Shown here: positions 1 to 4,410 of the stretch, piece after piece
How the letters are laid out: each line of letters starts with the position of its first letter
Position numbering within the stretch: position 1 is the stretch's first letter
NCBI GenBank assembly: GCA_964628065.1
Contig: CAZVLM010000035.1
Coordinates: 1 to 5,134, forward strand
Source of the DNA: CAIXMG01 sp964628065
Lineage (GTDB): Bacteria; Patescibacteriota; Minisyncoccia; Phycocordibacterales; UBA1006
Direction of reading: 5' to 3'
DNA: 5,134 nt
The notes under the pieces: model-generated
What the model saw: only the letters and a program-made list of their open reading frames with translations
Database searches by the model: none
What the model was told of the DNA's origin: nothing
Made by a program: the position numbers and the translations under genes

Positions 1-323
1 AACAAAAAGGTATTAAAAACTTGCTGAAACTTACCGGTTCTGTTACCGATAAAGGCAACGAGCTTTGCATGGCGTTTATTAAGAAAAACGGGGAAGCTGC
101 GCTTAAAAACATTCTGCTTTGCCCGTTTGAAAATTTAGGCTTTAGTGAATTACTAGTTAAAAAGCTTAAGGAAGAAGCCGGAAAGGACAACTTACTCGAG
201 GTGCTTCATATAGCAAACATTAACGACTTTCAAAAGTTTAAAAAATTTGGAACGAAGCCAGCTAAAGAACTCCGGCAGTTTTTAGAAAAAAATGGCTTAG
301 ATTTTGGAATGTTTACTACTTAA
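1..323 (+). CDS. Hypothetical protein, 3' part, with C-terminal RNA polymerase alpha-CTD-like helix-hairpin-helix domain (partial)
   Basis: The frame is open from the window edge (first full codon at 3) to a TAA at 321-323, so this is probably the end of a longer gene. A TTG at 21 is the only early start-like codon and has no convincing ribosome binding site. Counting from that TTG, residues about 38-96 follow the alpha-CTD pattern: helices around FSELLVKKLKEEAG, then the hairpin KFGTKPAKELRQFLEKNGLDFGM, equivalent to the usual 'NFGKKSLEEIKEKLEELGLSLGM'. In RpoA this fold binds UP-element DNA and activators. Here it is not attached to a recognisable alpha N-terminal domain, at least within the window. 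The preceding 37 residues are helical and unrecognised. A terminator follows 13 nt after the stop. The domain call is by eye; the role (DNA binding or transcription) is inference. Confidence 0.65.
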   Translation, partial: QKGIKNLLKLTGSVTDKGNELCMAFIKKNGEAALKNILLCPFENLGFSELLVKKLKEEAGKDNLLEVLHIANINDFQKFKKFGTKPAKELRQFLEKNGLDFGMFTT

Positions 324-336
324 AAAAGAATAGCTA

Positions 337-364
337 AAACCCCGGATAATGCCGGGGTTTGCTT
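337..364 (+). terminator. Rho-independent terminator after the alpha-CTD-like gene
   Basis: A perfect 9-bp stem (AAACCCCGG at 337-345, CCGGGGTTT at 352-360) closes a 6-nt loop and is followed by a short T-containing tail (TTTGCTT). It lies 13 nt after the TAA at 321-323. The A-run on the 5' side makes it potentially bidirectional, but no - strand gene ends here. Confidence 0.75.
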
Positions 365-421
365 ATGGGAGAAACTTTATAAAATGATTAGTTTTTATTG
401 GGCGTTTCTTGATTGCGGTCC

Positions 422-436
422 TGCTAGTCTTTTGCA
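422..436 (+). promoter_or_regulatory. Possible weak extended -10 promoter for the nuclease-like gene
   Basis: TGC at 422-424 directly precedes TAGTCT at 425-430, the same TGC+hexamer layout seen before other genes here. A start 7 nt further on falls on the A of the ATG at 437, predicting a leaderless mRNA. The hexamer matches TATAAT at only 3 of 6 positions and I see no good -35, so this is weak. The rest of 365-436 shows nothing else I can support. Confidence 0.25.
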
Positions 437-946
437 ATGCGGACATCTGCTGAAATTCTAAAGATATTCAACGAGTTTAGGAAATTACCCAAGCAGTATT
501 TTTTTGAAAATGAAAAAGAAACTATTTCCCTTGGTATGGAAAATATTGATATTTCGTTTACTTATAAATCTTTAAAGCATATTGCAGAAAAGAAAAACGC
601 TAATAAGATGATTGGTCTTGTGTTAGAAATTATTTTGTCGTACGAGGAACTAAGAAAAAACAACTTAGCAAACCGTTTTATTTTATCTAAAAACATAGCA
701 ACATATTCAGGACGACCTCATGCGGTAGTGGTGGAGGCCCGGGAAAATGGACAACTCGTCATTGTTACAATATTTCCTACGGATACAAAATATCTTGAGC
801 GCTTTGAGATTCTCTGGAGGACGGGGGTCCAAAAGGACGTTCCCTCCATCTGCATATCTCCTAACGGAGACGCTGGCAGCCGACCCGGCTTTCTGCTCTT
901 AGAGAATCTCGAAAAGCTCAAGATATATTGCAAGTTTATCAAATAA
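437..946 (+). CDS. Hypothetical protein, possible BECR-fold (barnase/EndoU/ColicinE5/RelE-like) nuclease
   Basis: A 169-aa protein. ATG 437 is the first start after an in-frame TAG at 425-427; there is no Shine-Dalgarno. Residues about 38-128 have the order seen in phage-Barnase-EndoU-ColicinE5/D-RelE-like (PBECR) domains. First comes a helix with a Lys-His pair (TYKSLKHIAEKK), then a second helix (LVLEIILSYEELRK), then beta strands FILSK, HAVVVEA, LVIVTIFPT and FEILWRTG. K47/H48 on the first helix and the T111/T115 region of the strand are the residues to test. Such domains are usually RNases in toxins or phage proteins, but no antitoxin is recognisable beside it. The last ~45 residues come from DNA of about 57% GC, whereas the middle of the gene is about 25% GC. 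That tail (Pro/Gly/Ser-rich, then a short helix) may be acquired or fast evolving. The next gene starts about 27 nt downstream. The family call is tentative and rests on pattern recognition only. Confidence 0.6.
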   Translation: MRTSAEILKIFNEFRKLPKQYFFENEKETISLGMENIDISFTYKSLKHIAEKKNANKMIGLVLEIILSYEELRKNNLANRFILSKNIATYSGRPHAVVVEARENGQLVIVTIFPTDTKYLERFEILWRTGVQKDVPSICISPNGDAGSRPGFLLLENLEKLKIYCKFIK

Positions 947-973
947 GTTTCTTAAGTCAATGTTTGCAAGCGT

Positions 974-1372
974 TTGTTTGTAGATACTAATCCTTTCCTA
1001 GACCTTAATACATGCAACAGCTCAAATCTAGGTTCGAATTTTGTCGGACTTAATGATAAAAGCGATTCAAAATGGAGAGAAAAACTTGCCCAGCCTCGTT
1101 TTGGAGATATTAAGTTAAAAAAGTTTATGAGTAAATACTATCTGCATAGTCAATCTAGTTTGGCTGAAACACTGGTGGTACGACCAGTATGCTCAGAATT
1201 TAAAATGAGCCTTAATAGCTTCTTACTGATGGATGCCACAAATGTTTTAAAATTAAAAGGTATTGGACCAAAAAGTTATGTAGCCATGGTGAAGAGACTT
1301 AAGGATTTGGGTATTGATACTAAGAAGTATTCAGTTTGTAAGCTGGCGCGCAAGCTCTCAAAAAGAAAATAG
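974..1372 (+). CDS. Hypothetical protein with C-terminal helix-hairpin-helix (alpha-CTD-like) motif
   Basis: A 132-aa frame from TTG 974 to TAG 1370-1372. The N-terminus is uncertain: TTG is the only early start-like codon, the next ATG in frame is codon 52, and there is no ribosome binding site. An ATG at 960 lies in another frame and stops after seven codons. The first ~80 residues are polar, Asn/Ser/Lys-rich and unrecognised. Residues about 88-113 (DATNVLKLKGIGPKSYVAMVKRLKDLGI) form a helix-hairpin-helix with the GIGPKS hairpin typical of sequence-nonspecific DNA binding and of the RNA polymerase alpha-CTD. A basic tail follows (CKLARKLSKRK). The same kind of domain ends the gene at 1-323, so two such proteins flank the nuclease-like gene. 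The role is unknown; nucleic-acid binding is likely. It could be a 5'-damaged remnant. Confidence 0.5.
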   Translation: MFVDTNPFLDLNTCNSSNLGSNFVGLNDKSDSKWREKLAQPRFGDIKLKKFMSKYYLHSQSSLAETLVVRPVCSEFKMSLNSFLLMDATNVLKLKGIGPKSYVAMVKRLKDLGIDTKKYSVCKLARKLSKRK

Positions 1373-1382
1373 AAAAATAAAA

Positions 1383-1413
1383 AAATATCCGCCAATAGTA
1401 TGGGCGGATATTT
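1383..1413 (-). terminator. Convergent terminator between the + strand genes and ftsA
   Basis: A perfect 11-bp inverted repeat (AAATATCCGCC at 1383-1393, GGCGGATATTT at 1403-1413) with a 9-nt loop. On the - strand it starts directly after the ftsA TAG (1414-1416), and the stem runs into a T-rich tail (TTTTTTTATTTTTC), a strong intrinsic terminator. In the + direction it lies 10 nt after the stop at 1372 and has a weaker T-tail, so it probably serves both sides. Confidence 0.85.
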
Positions 1414-2595
1414 CTATGGAAGAAACTCCCTAAGGAGTTTCATGATGCCCTTTTTGCCTTCCTTAAATACTTGTTTGAATATTTTTGATCCGTAGACTTG
1501 ATCATCATCCTCAAGGAAACAAAGTCCGTATCCTACAAGCCATGACGGATCCAAGTCTTTTCGAGTGTTCATAATTTGGTCTACATGAGTGACTGCAGAA
1601 GGGAGCTTGAGTGCAGTTTTTGAAAATTCATCAATATGGTTAAGCATTCCACCTCCACCGGTAATAATAATTCCGGCAGGCAGGAGGCCGTCTCGTTTTA
1701 TGGCTTTTAAGTGATGCTGTACTAAGTCAAAGATGTCAGAGAGTCTCGCTTCTACAATTTCTTCAATCTTTTTCTTTGGATACGCACCTGGTTCCATGCG
1801 ACCGATTTTTACTCGTTCTGCTTCTTCGAGTGAAATTCGAAGTCCTAATGCAATATCGTTGGTAATATCACTAGAACCTATTGAGAATGTTTCAATAGAA
1901 ACTGGGAGGTCATTATCAAACACAACAAGCGATACCGTTTCGGATCCAATATTAAGGAGTCCGCAACCCACCATTTTTTGCTTCTTGGTAAGCGTTGCCA
2001 TACTTTCTGCGATTGGCGCAGCGACAACGTCAATAATATCTACTCCTGCATCGGTAATAACGGATACTAAATCGTTAAAATGATGCTCAGCAACGGTCAC
2101 GAATACAACTCGAGTTTCAAGTCTTGATCCTCGCATGCCGATCGGGTTTCCTAATACTTCCATACCATCAAGTCGATATTTAAGTGGAATAGCATGAAGA
2201 ATTTTTCTATTTCTTTTTCCTGAAGCAAATGTTTGTTCAGAAATAATCATAACGTTTTTTAAGTCTTCGTCGCTCACTTCGCCGTCTGATCGTCCAACAC
2301 TAACAGCACCTCCTGCAATTTCAGATGAAAGGCTGATGCCTCCCAGTGCTACGTATGCACGTTTGATATCAATACCGGTTGCTTTTTCTGCCATTCGAAT
2401 CGCTTCAGAAACGGACGCAGTTGCCTCGCGTGGAGAGATGACATATCCGTGATGCATGCCTGCTGATTCACTGTAACCAATGCCAAGTATTTTTGGAGGA
2501 AGACCAATTTTTGCTGCTTCTTCAGCAACAATAACGCGGGTCATTTGAGAACCGATGTCGATACCCACGACAAATTTTTTTGAGGAGGAAGCCAT
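1414..2595 (-). CDS. ftsA: Cell division protein FtsA (actin-like ATPase)
   Basis: FtsA polymerises under the membrane and tethers FtsZ to it. The 393-aa length is a little short against about 420 for E. coli FtsA. Visible parts in order: phosphate-1 loop VVGIDIGSQMTRV (residues 9-21); the FtsA-specific 1C region (about 85-170, with LHAIPLKYRLDG); phosphate-2 loop GCGLLNIGSETVSLVVFDN (210-228); adenosine loop GIIITGGGGMLNHIDEF (308-324). The C-terminal amphipathic helix KGIMKLLREFLP (382-393) is the membrane-targeting sequence. The phosphate-2 loop is unusual: it has Asn and GSET where most actin-fold ATPases have Asp and GGGT. Start at ATG 2593-2595, with no Shine-Dalgarno. A promoter with its -10 only 9 nt upstream predicts a near-leaderless mRNA. 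ybeY ends 41 nt upstream. A terminator follows at once, so ftsZ is not the next gene. An 8-bp hairpin (1422-1441) lies in the last codons. Confidence 0.95.
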   Translation of the reverse strand: MASSSKKFVVGIDIGSQMTRVIVAEEAAKIGLPPKILGIGYSESAGMHHGYVISPREATASVSEAIRMAEKATGIDIKRAYVALGGISLSSEIAGGAVSVGRSDGEVSDEDLKNVMIISEQTFASGKRNRKILHAIPLKYRLDGMEVLGNPIGMRGSRLETRVVFVTVAEHHFNDLVSVITDAGVDIIDVVAAPIAESMATLTKKQKMVGCGLLNIGSETVSLVVFDNDLPVSIETFSIGSSDITNDIALGLRISLEEAERVKIGRMEPGAYPKKKIEEIVEARLSDIFDLVQHHLKAIKRDGLLPAGIIITGGGGMLNHIDEFSKTALKLPSAVTHVDQIMNTRKDLDPSWLVGYGLCFLEDDDQVYGSKIFKQVFKEGKKGIMKLLREFLP

Positions 2596-2604
2596 GATGA
2601 GCTT

Positions 2605-2633
2605 AGTATATAAAATTTTTCTAAAGTTTCCAA
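2605..2633 (-). promoter_or_regulatory. Promoter of ftsA
   Basis: On the - strand, -35 TTGGAA (2628-2633), a 17-nt spacer and -10 TATACT (2605-2610). The predicted start at about 2598 is only ~3 nt before the ATG at 2595. The -35 lies just beyond the ybeY stop (2637-2639), so ftsA can be transcribed alone as well as by read-through from rpsU-ybeY. Confidence 0.6.
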
Positions 2634-2636
2634 GCG

Positions 2637-3029
2637 CTACACTCCGAATTCCTCGCGATACTTCCTTTCAAGTGCTTCCATCTTACTTCCATGAACATAT
2701 CCTTTCAGATGAGTGCATCCGTGAATGAATAAAAACGCTAAATAGTTTTGGTAGCTTCGGTCAAAGTTTTTACATTCCGTGCGCGCCTTTTCGAGTGAGA
2801 TTACAATTTCACCCTCCGTTTTTGAAAGTGGGAAACTTAAAATGTTAACTGGATCATTTTTTGATTTCCAGTCTTTATGCATTTGGATTGCTTTTTTTCT
2901 ACCAATAAAGACGAGTGATAGCTCGTAATCAGGGCCAAGGATGGCTTCTTTCATACGCAGAAATGGCAAGCTTGGAAGCTTGCCACGAGTCTCTCGAGTA
3001 ATGGTGAGATTACGATGAGATTTCTGCAT
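2637..3029 (-). CDS. ybeY: Endoribonuclease YbeY (rRNA maturation factor)
   Basis: YbeY is a zinc-dependent single-strand RNase that acts in 16S rRNA 3'-end maturation and ribosome quality control. This 130-aa protein is slightly shorter than the usual 150 or so. It carries the family signature near the C-terminus, FIHGCTHLKGYVHGSKMEALE (residues 101-121). H103, H107 and H113 are the expected zinc ligands, in H-x3-H-x5-H spacing. Upstream are the conserved NILSFPL (62-68) and GEIVIS (73-78) segments. Start is ATG 3027-3029, 6 nt after the rpsU stop, with no Shine-Dalgarno, which suggests translational coupling in an rpsU-ybeY operon. Pairing with a small-subunit protein gene fits its role on the 30S subunit. 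Codons 16-22 lie in a perfect 22-nt palindrome (2964-2985). Confidence 0.93.
   Translation of the reverse strand: MQKSHRNLTITRETRGKLPSLPFLRMKEAILGPDYELSLVFIGRKKAIQMHKDWKSKNDPVNILSFPLSKTEGEIVISLEKARTECKNFDRSYQNYLAFLFIHGCTHLKGYVHGSKMEALERKYREEFGV
2964..2985. repeat. Perfect 10-bp inverted repeat inside ybeY
   Basis: TGGCAAGCTT (2964-2973) and AAGCTTGCCA (2976-2985) are exact reverse complements separated by two bases. It codes for GKLPSLP near the YbeY N-terminus. Its CAAGC/GCTTG arms recall, in inverted order, the palindromes in the two upstream genes. It could be chance or a small repeat insertion. Confidence 0.6.
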
Positions 3030-3035
3030 AGAGAT

Positions 3036-3266
3036 TTATTCTTTCACTCCCTGTCCAAGCTTTTCCATTTCCTGGAATTTAGCTGAACGCTGGATTGAAA
3101 CGAGTTTTGAGTTCTTTCGTCGCAACTTTGAAGCGGTTCGAGTATAGTATCGGCCGTTTCGAACTGTCTGCAAAAAGCCTGCGGTTCGGACCTTCTTTAC
3201 GAAGCGTCGCAAAACACTTGCTGAGTTCTCATTATTGTTTCGTGTGATTTCTACGTTGATTGCCAT
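3036..3266 (-). CDS. rpsU: Small ribosomal subunit protein bS21
   Basis: bS21 sits on the 30S platform near the 3' end of 16S rRNA and helps translation initiation. The 76-aa basic protein fits the family (about 55-75 residues). It has the S21 core VLRRFVKKVRTAGFLQTVRNGRYYTRTASKLRRK (residues 18-51), matching the 'ALRRFKR..EKAG.L.EVRRREFYEKP' pattern. The C-terminal ~20 residues (FQEMEKLGQGVKE end) are more acidic than usual. Start is ATG 3264-3266. A TGC-TAAAGT -10 and TTGCGT -35 just upstream predict a 5' leader of only about 4 nt, with no Shine-Dalgarno. It is first in an operon with ybeY (6-nt gap) and probably ftsA. A long-inverted-repeat element abuts its promoter. Confidence 0.93.
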   Translation of the reverse strand: MAINVEITRNNNENSASVLRRFVKKVRTAGFLQTVRNGRYYTRTASKLRRKNSKLVSIQRSAKFQEMEKLGQGVKE

Positions 3267-3276
3267 AAGTGGGATA

Positions 3277-3305
3277 ACTTTAGCATAGGTTTAAAAAATA
3301 CGCAA
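3277..3305 (-). promoter_or_regulatory. Promoter of rpsU-ybeY
   Basis: On the - strand, -35 TTGCGT (3300-3305), a 17-nt spacer ending in TGC, and -10 TAAAGT (3277-3282). The TGC before the -10 is an extended -10 feature shared with the methyltransferase and kinase promoters. The predicted start is about 4 nt before the ATG at 3266. An overlapping alternative -10 is TATGCT (3282-3287), which would give a ~9-nt leader. Confidence 0.5.
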
Positions 3306-3325
3306 CCCCACAAACACACCCTCCA

Positions 3326-3376
3326 GGCTCCGCCGAGGTTCCCTCTCTAAAAGAGAGGGTTGGCTCCGCCGAGGTT
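3326..3376 (+). repeat. 15-bp direct repeat GGCTCCGCCGAGGTT, two copies
   Basis: Exact copies at 3326-3340 and 3362-3376, 36 nt apart, flank the 8-bp hairpin CCCTCTCT-AAA-AGAGAGGG (3341-3359) in the left arm of the inverted-repeat element. Only two copies, and the spacer is itself palindromic, so this is not a CRISPR array. Confidence 0.75.
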
Positions 3377-3444
3377 TTCTCTTTTTTAGATTTCAATGAA
3401 TCTCTCAGAGGTTATCAGTAGTCTGCAGAACCGCTTTGTCCATA

Positions 3445-3472
3445 CGAAGCAAACCCTCTCTTTTAAAGAGGG
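3445..3472 (-). terminator. Possible terminator of the methyltransferase gene (right-arm hairpin)
   Basis: On the - strand, CCCTCT (3472-3467) pairs with AGAGGG (3459-3454), followed by TTTGCTT. It lies about 40 nt after the methyltransferase stop. The stem is short and the T-tail weak. It is also part of the inverted-repeat element, so termination may be a side effect. Confidence 0.35.
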
Positions 3473-3514
3473 CGTACATGAGCGGAGCGAATGACGGGTG
3501 TGTTTGTTCGGGTG

Positions 3515-4381
3515 CTAACTCCATCTCGCGAAAATCCCACAAGGAAGGAGTCGTTTCGTTCCAGACTCCTCAATCGCAAGTTCGCCCGTTTCAAGGGTTC
3601 CGCCATATTTTTCCTTAAGGTCGAGCAGGTTGTTCTGGTACGCAATAGGCGAATACCCAGAGGCATATCCGTTGATAAGGAAGAAAAGCGGTTTTTCAGA
3701 TAGGACTGATTTGCTTAATTTCATAAGATCTTCAAACTGTTCTTCTATTTTCCAAACTTCTCCTTTTGGTCCACGGCCGAATGCTGGCGGATCCATAACA
3801 ATTCCGTCATAGGTATTACCTCGTTTAATTTCTCTTTTTAAGAAAAGCATCGCGTCATCGAGTATCCATCGGATTGGCTTATCCTCAAGCCCTGAAAGTT
3901 TCTGATTTGTTTTTGTCCAATCAATAGATACTTTTGATCCATCGACGTGAGTCACTTCGGCTCCGGCTTGCGCGCAGGCAAGGGAAGCACCTCCGGTGTA
4001 ACCAAAGAGGTTGAGAATCCGGGGCGCGGCTTGCGAAGCAAGCCGCGCCTTAATCAATCCCTGCATCCATACCCAGCTCTCGCGATGTTCAGGAAACAAT
4101 CCTGTGTGTTTGAACGTCGTTGGACGTATTTCAAATACGAGTCCAGCAAAATTTATAGGCCATGCCTTTGGTAATTCTTTTCCAATATTCCACTTAGCAT
4201 TTTTTCCGTCACGAATAAATGTTGCATTTGCGTCGCTCCAGACTTTTGGATCTTTCAAGGGCATCCACAGAGCCTGTGGATCTGGTCGTGAGAGGACATA
4301 TTTTCCATATCGCTCGAGCTTCTTCCCGTTTCCAGAATCGATAAGTTCGTAGCCTGTTTCGTTGTTGGTAATCAAAATCAT
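3515..4381 (-). CDS. Class I SAM-dependent methyltransferase, COG1092 type (probable rRNA methyltransferase)
   Basis: A 288-aa enzyme expected to transfer a methyl group from S-adenosylmethionine, probably to rRNA; COG1092 includes the 23S rRNA cytosine-C5 enzyme RlmI. The N-terminus (YELIDSGNGKKLERYGKYVLSRPDPQALW) is the short form of this family and lacks the PUA domain of RlmI. Next come GLFPEHRESWVWMQ, then SAM motif I LNLFGYTGGAS (about 124-134), VTHVDGSK with the ribose-binding acidic residue (D147), DDA (about 175-177), catalytic motif IV DPPAFGRGPKG (197-207) and the typical end RLLPCGIFARWS. I start at ATG 4379-4381, not at TTG 4412-4414: the TTG lies in the upstream terminator tail, and a TGC-TATAGT -10 box lies between them. 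The predicted transcript start is the A of this ATG (leaderless). A perfect 12-bp palindrome (4023-4049) codes for the linker before motif I. The exact target base is unknown. Confidence 0.9.
   Translation of the reverse strand: MILITNNETGYELIDSGNGKKLERYGKYVLSRPDPQALWMPLKDPKVWSDANATFIRDGKNAKWNIGKELPKAWPINFAGLVFEIRPTTFKHTGLFPEHRESWVWMQGLIKARLASQAAPRILNLFGYTGGASLACAQAGAEVTHVDGSKVSIDWTKTNQKLSGLEDKPIRWILDDAMLFLKREIKRGNTYDGIVMDPPAFGRGPKGEVWKIEEQFEDLMKLSKSVLSEKPLFFLINGYASGYSPIAYQNNLLDLKEKYGGTLETGELAIEESGTKRLLPCGIFARWS
4023..4049. repeat. Perfect 12-bp palindrome inside the methyltransferase gene
   Basis: GGCGCGGCTTGC (4023-4034) and GCAAGCCGCGCC (4038-4049) are exact reverse complements around a 3-nt loop. 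It is markedly GC-rich for this gene. On the coding strand it encodes ARLASQAAP, in the variable linker between the FPEHRESWVWMQ helix and the LNLFGYTGG strand, where a few extra residues would be tolerated. Its core (CTTGC-TTC-GCAAG on the - strand) nearly equals that of the palindrome in the kinase-like gene. Confidence 0.75.
4263..4281. repeat. 8-bp inverted repeat near the 5' end of the methyltransferase gene
   Basis: ATCCACAG (4263-4270) and CTGTGGAT (4274-4281) around a 3-nt loop, in the codons for PQALW. Short enough to be chance, but it lies in the first ~120 nt of a probably leaderless message, where structure could affect translation. Confidence 0.4.
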
Positions 4382-4387
4382 AGGATG

Positions 4388-4396
4388 ACTATAGCA
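4388..4396 (-). promoter_or_regulatory. Extended -10 promoter of the methyltransferase gene
   Basis: On the - strand, TGC (4394-4396) joined to TATAGT (4388-4393). No clear -35 is seen (only a T-rich stretch, part of the upstream terminator tail). A start 7 nt downstream is the A of ATG 4381, so the mRNA should have no leader. This box also rules out the TTG start at 4414. Confidence 0.5.
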
Positions 4397-4410
4397 GAAA
4401 ACTCCTTCCA

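Larger units (their letters stand above)
3305..3513. repeat. MITE-like long inverted repeat element, ~200 bp
   Basis: The ends are a perfect 12-bp inverted repeat: ACAAACACACCC (3310-3321) and GGGTGTGTTTGT (3496-3507). It is loosely extended outward by ACCC/GGGT. Both arms then carry GCTCCGC followed by a second matching block: 3341-3368 equals the reverse complement of 3445-3472 at 25 of 28 positions, so the whole unit folds back on itself. Each arm block is itself a hairpin (8-bp stem at 3341-3359, 6-bp at 3454-3472). The left arm also has a 15-bp direct repeat. The ~70-bp centre has no gene. The unit fills nearly all the space between the methyltransferase stop (3515) and the rpsU -35 (3300-3305). 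I see no clear target-site duplication and no transposase, so if mobile it is non-autonomous. Confidence 0.7.

Noticed and set aside
718..942. 74-codon - strand frame opposite the GC-rich tail of the nuclease-like gene
   Set aside because: No promoter or ribosome binding site, and its Arg/Ser-rich translation looks like a shadow. I considered it because of the GC shift, but the + frame reads through the whole gene.
1341..1356. Near-palindrome AGCTGGCGCGCAAGCT in the third + strand gene
   Set aside because: One mismatch and no loop. It is short and weaker than the other palindromes, so I did not count it with them.
1733..2083. 116-codon + strand frame opposite ftsA
   Set aside because: It is antisense to the core of FtsA; the Ser/Ile/Thr-rich translation is typical of a shadow frame.
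3326..3376. Direct repeats separated by a short spacer, CRISPR-like
   Set aside because: Only two copies, 15 bp long, and the 'spacer' is a hairpin. They belong to the left arm of the inverted-repeat element, and no cas genes are seen.
3436..3703. Short + strand open frames over the inverted repeat and the methyltransferase 3' end
   Set aside because: They overlap a confidently assigned - strand gene and the repeat, and their translations are low-complexity or unlike proteins.
3961..3984. CTTGC-GCGCAG-GCAAG in the methyltransferase gene as another member of the palindrome group
   Set aside because: The arms are only 5 bp and the sequence encodes conserved motif I residues (ACAQAGAE), so chance is likely.
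3947..4352. Two + strand frames (75 and 113 codons) opposite the methyltransferase
   Set aside because: Antisense to conserved methyltransferase motifs, with no start signals of their own.
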